A stretch of DNA of 64,000 nucleotides from Salinibaculum litoreum. GTDB lineage: Archaea; Halobacteriota; Halobacteria; Halobacteriales; Haloarculaceae. Both the position numbers and the translations under genes were made by a program. Of this stretch, positions 15,663-23,896 are shown piece after piece. A model generated the notes under the pieces. That model was given only the letters and a program-made list of their open reading frames with translations, ran no database searches and was not told the DNA's origin. Every line of letters starts with the position of its first letter. Within the stretch, counting starts at the first letter, position 1. The stretch spans positions 1,302,001 to 1,366,000 of the forward strand of contig CP046866.1 of NCBI GenBank assembly GCA_009789175.1, given 5' to 3'.

Positions 15663-17321
15663 ATGCCGTCGTTGGAGTCGGTGATGACGCCGGGACCTGG
15701 TGAGGACTCGACCGAGGACAGTGGCACTGGCGAGCGTGACAGCGGGCGTCGCGAGGTGACCACTGGGGACGGTGACGGGACCCAACGGTCAGGTGACGGG
15801 ACAGAACGGAGGGGTGACAGGCAGGACAGGAGCCACAGGAAAGGAGACACAGACCCACCACAGAACGGACGGCGCACAGGCGAGTCGAAGGCGTCGGGAC
15901 GCAGGCTCAACAGACGACGTATCCTGCGCCATGCAATCGTACTCGGCCTCGCCGTGACGCTGGCCGTTGCACCGCTGGCACTGATTAGCGGTGCGGTGGT
16001 CCCCGGGGACGCGCCGCCTGCACGCCAGGGCACCCTCGAGCAGCCCGGTTGTACGTCCGACACGGAGACGACACCGGAACCGAGCGTACAGGCGACGGTC
16101 GAGCGCGTCGAGGATGCACCACAGGTCCGGGTGACCTACGACTTCTCGGGACCGGAGGCACCGAACCGGTTTGCCGTCTCCATGGCCCAACTCGACCTCG
16201 ACGTGGTCGAATCACCGGGCTTCGAGAAAGCCGGTATCGAGTCGGGAACCTACGAGTGGACGGGCGAGGAGAACCCGTCGCTCACGTACACCGTCCCCGA
16301 GCGCGACGTGGGTACCAGCCTGGCCGAGGAGTCCCCGCGGTTCAACGTCGGCGAGGACTGGGCGCTGGCTCCCCTCCCGCGAACTATCGAGGAAACTGTC
16401 GAGTACAACCCAGCGCCAAACGGCGTGGTATCGCCCACCGAATCCGGGATACGGGTAGCATACATCGGCACACTCCGGACGGCGAACGCCTCTCAGGGCT
16501 GTCAGACCATCTCGATACACACGCCGCCCGACAGCGAGGTAGACGGCGAAACGCTGAGCAACGCGGTCGCCGACGCCGCAGCGGAGTATCCCGCCGGACA
16601 GCGCCCCGCACACGTCGAGGGGGTTGTCGTCCCGCTTCGTGGCGCTATCGGCGGCTACACTGTCGGGTCCTTCTTCACCGTGAACCCGACGAGTAACCTC
16701 TCGACGGAGACCATCGCCGTTCACGAGTACGTCCACACCCGCCAATCCGCCGAATACGAGTCGGAGATGCAGTGGTTCGTTGAGGGACAGCCCGCGCTTT
16801 ATATGTTCAAACTCCGCTATGACGCCGGGCAGCTAACGGCTGCCGAGTACAGCCTGCAGATGCACACCTTTCGTGACCGCGCCGAGTGGGACGGGTCGTT
16901 CCAGCCCGAGACGAACATCAACCACTACTACCGCGGAGCGAGCACGCTCGGGGCCCTCGATGTCCGCATCAGGGTAGCGACCGACGGAGAGCGCTCGCTC
17001 ATCGATGTCATACAGCGACTCGAACGCCGCGAGGGAGAGGTAGGTGTGGCGGAGTTTAAGACGACCGTCGAGAACACCACCGGCCAGTCGATGGACCCCT
17101 GGATAGACCGCCACGTCGTCGAGGGAAAACCGGTCGACGCGGCAGTCCCGGACAACGGTACCCTCTCGCGGGGTAGCTGGGAGATGCTGACCGCCTATCA
17201 GTACCTGACCGAGGCGACACCGGCCGCAGTCGTCTTCTACACCGTTATCTGGTATGGCTTGCTGCTGGTGGTGGGCAGGATTCTCGGCGGCCTTGCACAC
17301 TCCCTCCGAAACGTCCGCTAG
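15663..17321 (+). CDS. Membrane-anchored HExxH (gluzincin-like) metallopeptidase candidate
   Basis: With the ATG at 15663 the product has 552 residues. Residues 1-80 are low-complexity, rich in Gly, Asp, Thr and Arg. A membrane span follows (AIVLGLAVTLAVAPLALISG), then a large external domain and a second span near the C-terminus (AVVFYTVIWYGLLLVVGRIL). The external domain contains HEYVHTRQ, with HExxH at residues 354-358, and WFVEGQPAL with Glu about 16 residues later. Zn ligands H, H and E in the order HExxH...W-x-x-EG are typical of gluzincin proteases such as M61. The start is uncertain because the N-terminal region is unconserved in appearance; an ATG at 15696 is an alternative. The protein target is unknown. 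Confidence 0.75.
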   Translation: MPSLESVMTPGPGEDSTEDSGTGERDSGRREVTTGDGDGTQRSGDGTERRGDRQDRSHRKGDTDPPQNGRRTGESKASGRRLNRRRILRHAIVLGLAVTLAVAPLALISGAVVPGDAPPARQGTLEQPGCTSDTETTPEPSVQATVERVEDAPQVRVTYDFSGPEAPNRFAVSMAQLDLDVVESPGFEKAGIESGTYEWTGEENPSLTYTVPERDVGTSLAEESPRFNVGEDWALAPLPRTIEETVEYNPAPNGVVSPTESGIRVAYIGTLRTANASQGCQTISIHTPPDSEVDGETLSNAVADAAAEYPAGQRPAHVEGVVVPLRGAIGGYTVGSFFTVNPTSNLSTETIAVHEYVHTRQSAEYESEMQWFVEGQPALYMFKLRYDAGQLTAAEYSLQMHTFRDRAEWDGSFQPETNINHYYRGASTLGALDVRIRVATDGERSLIDVIQRLERREGEVGVAEFKTTVENTTGQSMDPWIDRHVVEGKPVDAAVPDNGTLSRGSWEMLTAYQYLTEATPAAVVFYTVIWYGLLLVVGRILGGLAHSLRNVR

Positions 17322-17340
17322 GTCGAAGTAGAACAGACCC

Positions 17341-18360
17341 TCAGTCGGCGTCCGTCGTCGCCGTCTCGTCCGTAGCCTCGGAATCGCCGTCTTCCGTGCT
17401 GTCGTCGGAGGATTCCTCCTCAGCCTCACTATCGGTCTCCTCGGAATCGTCCGGGGCGACGGACTCCTCGTCGGCCGTATCGTCGTCCGGGTCGACCGCC
17501 GCAGCGACGGAATCGTCAAGCACCGGCTCGTTGACGATGGTCATCTCCTCGCTGGCGCGGATGGACCCCTCGACGTCGGCATCCTGGTGGATTTCGACGA
17601 ACTCGCCGGAGACATCGCCACGAACGTCGGCATTGGGGCCGACGCGGATGGTCCCCTCACGGGTCGTGACGTTGCCGGTGACCTCCGTTCCGGCCCCGAC
17701 GGTGACTCCCTCCTTGCTGCGGAGGCTACCGAAGATTTCCGTCTCGCGGCCGACCACGAGTGACTCGGCACGGATGTTACCATGCAGTCGGCAGTCGTCG
17801 CCGATGCGGGCTGGCTTGGAGACGCGCCAGGAGTCGTCGCTCACGCGGGCCCCCCGTGGAACGATGGCTGGCTCGTGGTCCCGCTCGGTATCGACGAGGT
17901 CCGATAGCATCTCCTCGGCAGCCTCCTCCTCGCCGATGCGAAGCAGTTGCGAGAGGTAGACAAAGAGGAAGACGATGGTCGGCATCGGGTTGCGGATGAC
18001 AATCCACCCGTTGGCCTCGAACCCGTCCTCGATGTCGACATCGTCGCCAATGTCGAGGTCGCCCGCGACTTTCAGTTCGCCGCCGATGTGAACCCGTTCC
18101 CCGAGGTAGGCGTCCTCCCCCACGAGGACGTTGTCGGCCACGTCCGACCACATGTCGAGACGGCAGTCGCCCTCCGCCTCGATATGGCCGCCGAAGGTGA
18201 CGCGCTCGCCCGCGATGACGTTGTTGCCGCGGACGCCGAACTCCACGGTGGACTGGCCGCCGACGATGACATCCCCGTCCGTTACCAGGTCGTGCTCCTC
18301 GACGTGGGTCCCGTCCGGGACGACCAGTTCGTCGAGGGGGTCTGAGCGCAGTGACGGCAC
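17341..18360 (-). CDS. Bactofilin-like polymer-forming protein
   Basis: From a GTG at 18360 the product has 339 residues; an ATG at 18396 would add 12. The protein is built of short beta-helix turns with Gly/Val/Asp rhythm (GDVIVGG, GERVTFGGHIEAEGD, GELKVAGDLDIGDD, GNVTTREGTIRVGPNADVRGD), the pattern of the polymer-forming bactofilin domain. A hydrophobic stretch (WIVIRNPMPTIVFLFVYLSQ, residues 119-138) interrupts the helix, and the last ~70 residues are an acidic Ser/Glu/Asp tail. The TATA-like TTTAATA at 18384-18390 overlaps the upstream ATG and is 24-30 bases from the GTG, favouring the GTG. Bactofilin relatives (halofilins) act in haloarchaeal cell shape; whether this is an orthologue is open. 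CetZ lies 1 kb away. Confidence 0.8.
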   Translation of the reverse strand: MPSLRSDPLDELVVPDGTHVEEHDLVTDGDVIVGGQSTVEFGVRGNNVIAGERVTFGGHIEAEGDCRLDMWSDVADNVLVGEDAYLGERVHIGGELKVAGDLDIGDDVDIEDGFEANGWIVIRNPMPTIVFLFVYLSQLLRIGEEEAAEEMLSDLVDTERDHEPAIVPRGARVSDDSWRVSKPARIGDDCRLHGNIRAESLVVGRETEIFGSLRSKEGVTVGAGTEVTGNVTTREGTIRVGPNADVRGDVSGEFVEIHQDADVEGSIRASEEMTIVNEPVLDDSVAAAVDPDDDTADEESVAPDDSEETDSEAEEESSDDSTEDGDSEATDETATTDAD

Positions 18361-18383
18361 AGTGTAACAAGGGGATTCGACCG

Positions 18384-18390
18384 TATTAAA
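18384..18390 (-). promoter_or_regulatory. TATA box favouring the GTG start of the bactofilin-like gene
   Basis: The reverse strand reads TTTAATA, 24-30 bases upstream of the GTG at 18360. It lies inside the reading frame that would begin at the ATG at 18396, so that ATG is probably not transcribed. Confidence 0.5.
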
Positions 18391-18448
18391 GCCCATTGCA
18401 CCGTCTGACGCGCGTCTGACGGAGGGCTGACGGATGCCGCGACGGTTC

Positions 18449-19051
18449 TCAACAGGAGAGGAATTCGATAGAGCGCGACGCTGTGACAGACGGGTCGACT
18501 TGTGCGCCCGAGTCGTGGTCGGGCTCTGCCGGTTCGTCCTCGACAGGAGTTGCGGGGTTGCCTGTCACAGTGACGCCGGCAGGCACAGAGTCGACGACGA
18601 CGGCACCGGCACCGACGGTTGCCTCCTCGCCGATTGTGATGTCCCCGACCAGCGTCGCGTTCGCTCCGAGGACCGCCCCCTCCTCGACTGTCGGATGGCG
18701 CTTGACCGGTCGGGAGTCGTTGCCCCCGAGCGTAACCCCGTGGTACATGTGCACATCGTCGGCGATATCGGCGGTTTCGCCGATGACGACTCCCATCCCG
18801 TGGTCGATGAACACGCGCCGGCCGATGTTCGCTGCGGGGTGAATCTCGACACCAGTCAGCAGTCGCGTCACATGCGAGATGATACGGGCGAGTACCTGGT
18901 ACCCCCGGGACCAGAGCGCGTGCTCGATGCGGTGCATCCAGACAGCGTGAAGCCCCGGATAGGTCACCACCGCGAGCAGCGACTGCGCTGCCGGGTCCTT
19001 CTTGAGCGCTGTACAGACATCCTCTCTGAGGTAGGTCAGTATCCCTGGCAT
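18449..19051 (-). CDS. cysE: Serine O-acetyltransferase
   Basis: This 200-residue protein matches short archaeal/bacterial serine acetyltransferases. An N-terminal helical part (MPGILTYLREDVCTALKKDPAAQ) is followed by a left-handed beta-helix with hexapeptide repeats: VEIHPAANIGRRVFIDHGMGV, GVVIGETADIADDVHMYHGV, TLGGN, HPTVEEGAVLGANATLVGD and ITIGEEATVGAGAVVV. The catalytic HGMG region is present. It transfers acetyl from acetyl-CoA to serine, the first step of cysteine synthesis. The C-terminal ~30 residues are acidic. It is monocistronic, next to the bactofilin-like gene on the same strand and divergent from cetZ. The short N-terminus (EpsC type) suggests a trimer. Confidence 0.9.
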   Translation of the reverse strand: MPGILTYLREDVCTALKKDPAAQSLLAVVTYPGLHAVWMHRIEHALWSRGYQVLARIISHVTRLLTGVEIHPAANIGRRVFIDHGMGVVIGETADIADDVHMYHGVTLGGNDSRPVKRHPTVEEGAVLGANATLVGDITIGEEATVGAGAVVVDSVPAGVTVTGNPATPVEDEPAEPDHDSGAQVDPSVTASRSIEFLSC

Positions 19052-19313
19052 ATGTGAGTCGCTGCATCCGCGTGGGACGCCGGTTTATCCGGGGGTGCTG
19101 GCCGACGCACCTGCTCTGTCCGCCAATCTACTATGCTTGCGCAAGTAAACCCATCGCTGCGCCGTCACAGCCTCCGCGACGGCGGGCCGATCAGCCGACC
19201 CCACCGTTCCGATAGGTACTGCCGCGTTGATGGCGGCCCACAGCTCTGTGTCCCATCTCGAAGCGTCAACCGATGCCCAAATGTTCATTACCGGGAGACC
19301 CGAGCATGTCCGT

Positions 19314-20387
19314 ATGAAGGTCGTCCTGATTGGCGTCGGCCAGGCCGGGGGGAAGGTCACGCAGGCGCTGGCCGAGTTCGATTACGAAATGGGATTTGAG
19401 GCGGTACAGGGAGCGTTCGCCGTCAACACAGCGAAGTCCGACCTCGCAGAACTGAACATCGACACGATGCTCATTGGCCAGGACCGGGTGAAAGGCCACG
19501 GTGTCGGCGGCGACAACGAACTCGGTGCCGAAATCATGCAAGAGGAAGCCACCGAGGTCATGGACGAACTCGACCAGCGCATCATGACCGATGCCGAGGC
19601 TGTGTTCATCGTCGCAGGGCTGGGCGGCGGCACCGGCAGCGGCGGGGCTCCCGCACTGGCCAACGAACTGAACACGATCTACGATGTCCCCATCTACGCA
19701 CTCGGTATCCTGCCGGGCCGTGACGAGGGTTCGCTGTACCAGGCTAATGCCGGCCGGTCGCTGAAGACAATCATCCGCGAGGCCGACGCCTCCATTCTCA
19801 TCGACAACGACGCCTGGCGGGAAAGCGGCGAGAGCGTCGAGGAAGGCTTCGACCACATCAACGAGCAGATAGCGCAGCGTATCGGATTGCTGCTTGCCTC
19901 CGGCGAAGCCGTCGAAGGCGTCGCCGAAAGCGTGGTCGACTCCTCGGAGATTATCAACACACTCCGTGAGGGTGGCATCGCCTCGCTTGGGTACGCGACT
20001 GCCGAGGCCAGCGACGACCCCGAGGAGAACGTCAACACCATCACCTCGATTACACGCAACGCCCTGTTGACGAAGATGAGCCTGCCCGACGCAGTCAAAG
20101 CCGAATCGGCGCTGCTGGTCATCGCCGGCGAACCCGACCGCATCTCCAGGAAGGGTGTCGAGCGTGCCCGCAAGTGGGTCGAAGACGAGACCGGGTCGCT
20201 ACAGGTCCGTGGCGGGGACTTCCCGCTGAGTACGGACCGGCTGGGTGCGCTCGTCCTGCTCGGCGGGCTGGAACGCTCCCGTCGGGTTCAGGAGTTCATG
20301 GACCGCGCTCGCGAGGCCAGCCAAGAGCAGACGACAGTCGACCCGACCGAGGAATTCGAGAACGACGACCTCGACGACCTGTTCTAG
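19314..20387 (+). CDS. cetZ: CetZ tubulin-superfamily cytoskeletal GTPase
   Basis: From the ATG at 19314 the product is 357 residues. MKVVLIGVGQAGGKVTQAL opens the GTPase domain, FAVNTAKSDL is a CetZ signature region, and GLGGGTGSGG (residues 102-111) is the tubulin/FtsZ signature loop. INTLREGGIASLGYATAE lies in the C-terminal domain, and the end is the acidic tail EFENDDLDDLF. CetZ proteins are archaeal tubulin-family GTPases that control cell shape and motility in Haloferax. The upstream frame is open to 19227, but that part does not look like CetZ. Which CetZ group this belongs to cannot be told without a tree. Confidence 0.93.
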   Translation: MKVVLIGVGQAGGKVTQALAEFDYEMGFEAVQGAFAVNTAKSDLAELNIDTMLIGQDRVKGHGVGGDNELGAEIMQEEATEVMDELDQRIMTDAEAVFIVAGLGGGTGSGGAPALANELNTIYDVPIYALGILPGRDEGSLYQANAGRSLKTIIREADASILIDNDAWRESGESVEEGFDHINEQIAQRIGLLLASGEAVEGVAESVVDSSEIINTLREGGIASLGYATAEASDDPEENVNTITSITRNALLTKMSLPDAVKAESALLVIAGEPDRISRKGVERARKWVEDETGSLQVRGGDFPLSTDRLGALVLLGGLERSRRVQEFMDRAREASQEQTTVDPTEEFENDDLDDLF

Positions 20388-20454
20388 CTGCCGGATATTA
20401 CAGGCACATCGGCTTTCGGAAAACAGGGTAACGGACGCCCGAGCTTTCTCCCGC

Positions 20455-21807
20455 TCAGGACCGCTGGAGTAGACTGGAGCCGTCGAACTCAGTCTTGTCG
20501 TACTCGAACTCCAGCAGGTCCAGGATGGTCGGACCGATATCGTAGAGGTCGGCGTCGCCGACGCGAACGTCGTTGTCGTCGACGAATAGACAGGCGTTGT
20601 CGAAACTGTGCATGCCGTTGCGCGGGCCGACACCGAAGACATCCTCGCTGCCCTTGAATCCGGCCTTCAGGTCGAAGCCGTGGTTCGGGATGACCGTCAG
20701 GTCGGGGGCGATGTCGTCGTGTGCGCCGCGGTAGGCGGACTCTTTGGTCTCGACGCGGTCGGCGACAGGTTCGCCGTTCGGCCCTTCGAGATTCTCCAGT
20801 TTCTCCTTCAGCTCATCACGAACCGCCTCGTATTCATCTTCGGGGACCGCCCCATCGGGCTCGCGGCCCTCCAGATTGATGTAAAAGCGGCCAGGAATCA
20901 GCGAGTAGGCCTTCGTGTCCTCGTCGATATCGCCGAGTTCGCTGTGGTCGTCGTCCTCATAAGAGAGCCAGCCTTCCTGGCGGAGCCACTCGTTCAAGTG
21001 GACCTCGTATTCCAGCGTGGTGAAGCCGTGGTCGGAGGCGACGACCATCGTCACGTCCTCGGCGAGCATCTCACGGAGTTCGCCGAGATAGCGGTCGACC
21101 TTGGCGTAGAATTCGAGGAACTCCTCTTTGTACTCGCCGTCCTGCGCGTAGTGTTTGAACAGGAAGTGGTTGACCCGGTCGGTCGTCATGAAGACGCCAA
21201 AGAAGAGGTCCCAGTCGTCCTGCTCGATGTAGTGTTTGAACGCCTCGAAACGGGCATCGAGTGTCTCGTGGGCGTCCTCGATAAACTCGGATTTGTCGTC
21301 GTTGTGACCCAGTTTGGCGTTGACATCGATTTTGTAATCGTTGTCCTCAAGCGTGGTCCGCAGTTCATCGGGCTGGGCCGCACGGTCGACGCCCGGGGAG
21401 AGAAAACCCGAGACCATCCGCTGGACGTTCTCCTGTGGCGGGAACGTGACGGGGACGTTCATCACGGTCGCATTCCGCTGGGCACCCTCCACGCGGTCCC
21501 AGATGCGGGTCGCCTGCACGTCTCGGCCCATGGGGACGTAGGTGTCGTAAGAGCCGTTTTCGCGGTCCTGAAAACCGTAAACGCCAGTTTCGCCGGGGTT
21601 TACGCCGGTGGTGAGCGCGGGCCAGCAGGCACTGGATTCAGGGGGCACGATGCTGTCAATGGGGCCGGCACTGCCCTCTGACGCAATCGCATTCAGATTC
21701 TCGAACTCGTCGAGATTATCCTCGACGAGACTGTACGGAACGCCGTCGATACCGAAAAAGGCAACGCGAGGATTACCGTCGCCGCGTAGCCGGTCGAACA
21801 GACCCAT
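20455..21807 (-). CDS. Alkaline phosphatase-superfamily phosphodiesterase
   Basis: The 450-residue protein has the nucleotide pyrophosphatase/phosphodiesterase layout. VAFFGIDGVPYSLVED carries the first metal Asp, the nucleophile region is VPPESSACWPALTTGVNPGE, MTTDRVNHFLFKHY and MVVASDHGFTTLEYEVHLNEW give the second metal set, and VFGVGPRNGMHSFDN supplies the last metal His. Haloarchaea carry several such enzymes with unassigned substrates; nucleotide-sugar or phosphodiester hydrolysis are both possible. No signal peptide is seen, so it is probably cytosolic. It converges with cetZ. Confidence 0.85.
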   Translation of the reverse strand: MGLFDRLRGDGNPRVAFFGIDGVPYSLVEDNLDEFENLNAIASEGSAGPIDSIVPPESSACWPALTTGVNPGETGVYGFQDRENGSYDTYVPMGRDVQATRIWDRVEGAQRNATVMNVPVTFPPQENVQRMVSGFLSPGVDRAAQPDELRTTLEDNDYKIDVNAKLGHNDDKSEFIEDAHETLDARFEAFKHYIEQDDWDLFFGVFMTTDRVNHFLFKHYAQDGEYKEEFLEFYAKVDRYLGELREMLAEDVTMVVASDHGFTTLEYEVHLNEWLRQEGWLSYEDDDHSELGDIDEDTKAYSLIPGRFYINLEGREPDGAVPEDEYEAVRDELKEKLENLEGPNGEPVADRVETKESAYRGAHDDIAPDLTVIPNHGFDLKAGFKGSEDVFGVGPRNGMHSFDNACLFVDDNDVRVGDADLYDIGPTILDLLEFEYDKTEFDGSSLLQRS

Positions 21808-21906
21808 ATCCCGGGTTACTCAACTGGGGCACAAGAAGCTTCTTTTCCAAACTCCGCGTTGGTCAACAGCAACGCTGTGGGCCGCTCCTGTTGGAGATAT
21901 CGGCAA

Positions 21907-22017
21907 TTACTGCTCTGAGTCGGGGTCGTCTTCGTCCGCGCTCTCGGTCTCGGGCTCGAAGTTCGCCGGCCGAACCGTCGGGTGGTCCATACCCAGGGTG
22001 GGTTCTTTGGTCGACAT
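21907..22017 (-). CDS. 36-residue acidic small protein
   Basis: An ATG at 22017 gives MSTKEPTLGMDHPTVRPANF and an acidic tail ending SADEDDPDSEQ. A TATA-like AATTATA on the reverse strand (22047-22053) lies 30-36 bases upstream, giving a leaderless or very short-leader transcript. The acidic composition is typical of haloarchaeal proteins and unlike random reverse frames here. I do not recognise a family and the role is unknown. Confidence 0.5.
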   Translation of the reverse strand: MSTKEPTLGMDHPTVRPANFEPETESADEDDPDSEQ

Positions 22018-22046
22018 TGTATCTTGATGTACACCCCGAACACGCA

Positions 22047-22053
22047 TATAATT
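22047..22053 (-). promoter_or_regulatory. TATA box for the 36-residue ORF
   Basis: AATTATA on the reverse strand, 30-36 bases upstream of the ATG at 22017. Confidence 0.4.
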
Positions 22054-22206
22054 ACCCATGCTCATAATGTATCGGAAACGGTTGCTGGTATAACTGATGA
22101 GCATCTGCCCGTCACTCGACGAGAGGGTCACTGTCGAGTGCCGTTGGCTGTGGGTCAGTGATACAGCTACAGAGGTGTCCAACGCGAAGAAAACGCGGGC
22201 GAGGGA

Positions 22207-22743
22207 CTATTCGCCGAAGTTCTCGTCGTAGAGGTCTTGCGCGTGCTCGATAGCGTCCTTGGCGGCCTGTTTGTCTTCCCAGCCCAGCGTCTCGACTTCC
22301 TTGCCCTCTTCGAGGTTCTTGTAAGTCGCGAAGAACTCGTCGATCTCGTCAAGCGTCTGCTGTGGGATGTCTTCCAGGTCGTCGATGTGGTCGTACCGTG
22401 GGTCCTCAGTGGGGACGGCGATGACCTTGTCGTCTTGCTCGCCGTCGTCGTCCATCTTCATGAGCGCGACCGGGCGTGCCTCGATGACACAGCCAGGGAA
22501 CGTCTGGTCTTCGACGAGCACGAGCACGTCAAAGGGGTCCTCGTCGTCGTAGTAGGACTGCGGGATGAAGCCGTAGTCCGAGGGGTAGTGGACGTTCGAG
22601 TGAAGCACACGGTCGAGCATGACACCCGGGATGTCCTTGTCGTACTCGTACTTGTTGCGCTCGCCTTTGAGGCACTCGACGACTGCGTAGATTTCTTCCG
22701 GCGGATTCGGTCCCGTTTCGAGGTCTTCCCAGAGATTCACCAT
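22207..22743 (-). CDS. ppa: Inorganic pyrophosphatase
   Basis: From the ATG at 22743 the product is 178 residues, the standard size for a family I soluble pyrophosphatase. The active-site regions are present: IYAVVECLKGERNKYEYDK, the LHSNVHYPSDYGFIPQSYYD block and the signature DEDPFDVLVLVED. IAVPTEDPRYDHIDDLED and FATYKNLEEGKEV come later. It hydrolyses pyrophosphate to phosphate with Mg2+, pulling biosynthetic reactions forward. The frame remains open upstream to 22812, but the residues before MVNLWEDLE are not part of the family. It diverges from the PadR gene. Confidence 0.95.
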   Translation of the reverse strand: MVNLWEDLETGPNPPEEIYAVVECLKGERNKYEYDKDIPGVMLDRVLHSNVHYPSDYGFIPQSYYDDEDPFDVLVLVEDQTFPGCVIEARPVALMKMDDDGEQDDKVIAVPTEDPRYDHIDDLEDIPQQTLDEIDEFFATYKNLEEGKEVETLGWEDKQAAKDAIEHAQDLYDENFGE

Positions 22744-22927
22744 CACTCGGAAGTTCCCATGTCTACCAAAAACTACTTTCGGTCTCCGTTGCAAGTATCG
22801 TCTACACCCCACGACGCGGTTCGGGAACCGGGGCCTGCAAAATGGTTATTTTGTTTATATATCAGCTGCTTTGGACGCCTCTGTCCACGCCTTCATGCGT
22901 AACAACCCGCTGCCGATTTACCAACCG

Positions 22928-22934
22928 TTAAGTA
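22928..22934 (+). promoter_or_regulatory. TATA box for the PadR gene
   Basis: TTAAGTA lies 23-29 bases upstream of the ATG at 22957, predicting a leaderless mRNA. Confidence 0.45.
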
Positions 22935-22956
22935 GGAAGATGACATCCCGGCTACT

Positions 22957-23316
22957 ATGTCAGAGGCACAAGCGGTAGCCGATAGCCCTGGGATTGCACG
23001 AGAGCTTACTGCATTCCAACAGAACATTCTCACAATCCTCGCGGAGGAACCCCGGTACGGACTGGCAATCAAACGCGAACTCGAAACGTATTACGAATCC
23101 GAAGTCAACCACGGGCGGCTGTACCCCAACCTCGACGACCTCGTCGAGATGGACCTGGTCGAGAAAAGCGAACTCGACAAACGAACGAATCAGTACGAAC
23201 TGACCGAGGAGGGCTACAACGCAGTGCTGGACCAGCTCGGGTGGATGTTCGACAAAATCGTCACCGACGACGACCGCGCCGGTGACCTCGAAGACCTCAT
23301 CGCTCAGCACCAGTAA
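22957..23316 (+). CDS. PadR family transcriptional regulator
   Basis: This 119-residue protein carries a winged-helix domain. ARELTAFQQNILTILAEEPRY starts helix 1, YGLAIKRELETYYESEV forms helices 2-3, and NHGRLYPNLDDLVEMDLVEK followed by RTNQYELTEEGYNAVLDQL completes the recognition helix and wing. The G-R-L-Y-P-x-L-D-x-L pattern is diagnostic of PadR. The C-terminal dimerisation helix is short (IVTDDDRAGDLEDLIAQHQ). Such single-domain PadR proteins are frequent in haloarchaea. No target is indicated. Its 3' end overlaps the convergent gene (23297-23896) by 20 bases. Confidence 0.9.
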   Translation: MSEAQAVADSPGIARELTAFQQNILTILAEEPRYGLAIKRELETYYESEVNHGRLYPNLDDLVEMDLVEKSELDKRTNQYELTEEGYNAVLDQLGWMFDKIVTDDDRAGDLEDLIAQHQ

Positions 23317-23896
23317 CGTCAGCGTCTGCCGCCGTCAGTGTCAGGCGAACTGACTCCTCGACGACCGCTTTCTGGTCGTCAGAGGGAAACGCGTTCCGTG
23401 GGAAATACTCCGTGAGGAATTCCTCCCGTTCCTCGCGTGTGAGGTCGTCGATTGGCTTCGCGTAGTGATTGGAGGCAAAATCCGCGAGTGCGTGTGCGTT
23501 CTCGCCGTGTGGCGTGCCGTGTTCCGACGCGACAGCCTCAGCGAGCGTGCGGTTGTGTTCCTCGACTGGCTCCCACTCCTCGGCGGCACCGGGTCCCTCC
23601 AGCGGGCGCTCGATGCCGCGGTCGATATCGTCGATTTGGTCGGGATAGACTGTCCCGTCCTCGACCCACTCCTCGGGGTACAGCACTAGCGTATCACGGT
23701 CCTCCTCGCGGATGCGGGCGGTGTAGTCGTGGTCCGCAAGCAGGTCCGCACGCTCTTCTCGATAGACGGCTGCTTCGGCGTCGTCGACGACCTCACGGGC
23801 CAGCCGTGTCAGGCGTTCTGCCTCCTCGACGACGGGGTCGGGCAGGGTCTCCGACTCGTCAGTTGCAGTTTCGTCAGGTGGTGTGTCTTCAGGCAT
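23297..23896 (-). CDS. Conserved haloarchaeal acidic protein linked to RNase HI
   Basis: This 199-residue, strongly acidic protein starts MPEDTPPDETATDESETL. Its middle part has LTRLAREVVDDAEAAVYREE and DTLVLYPEEWVEDGTVYPDQ, and the end has GENAHALADFASNHYAKPI and LTREEREEFLTEYFPRNAFP. There is no membrane span, cysteine pair or nucleotide-binding motif. I know no function. It begins 8 bases before the stop of rnhA, upstream on the same strand, so translation is coupled; a role with RNase HI in nucleic-acid metabolism is suggested only by this overlap. Confidence 0.8.
   Translation of the reverse strand: MPEDTPPDETATDESETLPDPVVEEAERLTRLAREVVDDAEAAVYREERADLLADHDYTARIREEDRDTLVLYPEEWVEDGTVYPDQIDDIDRGIERPLEGPGAAEEWEPVEEHNRTLAEAVASEHGTPHGENAHALADFASNHYAKPIDDLTREEREEFLTEYFPRNAFPSDDQKAVVEESVRLTLTAADADVTGAER

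Noticed and set aside
22852-22900. Strong TATA-like TTTATATAT followed by a 27-codon ORF
   Set aside because: The ORF overlaps the padR start in another frame and its ATG is about 10 bases too far for a leaderless start. It may be a promoter for ppa or padR, but I cannot assign it.
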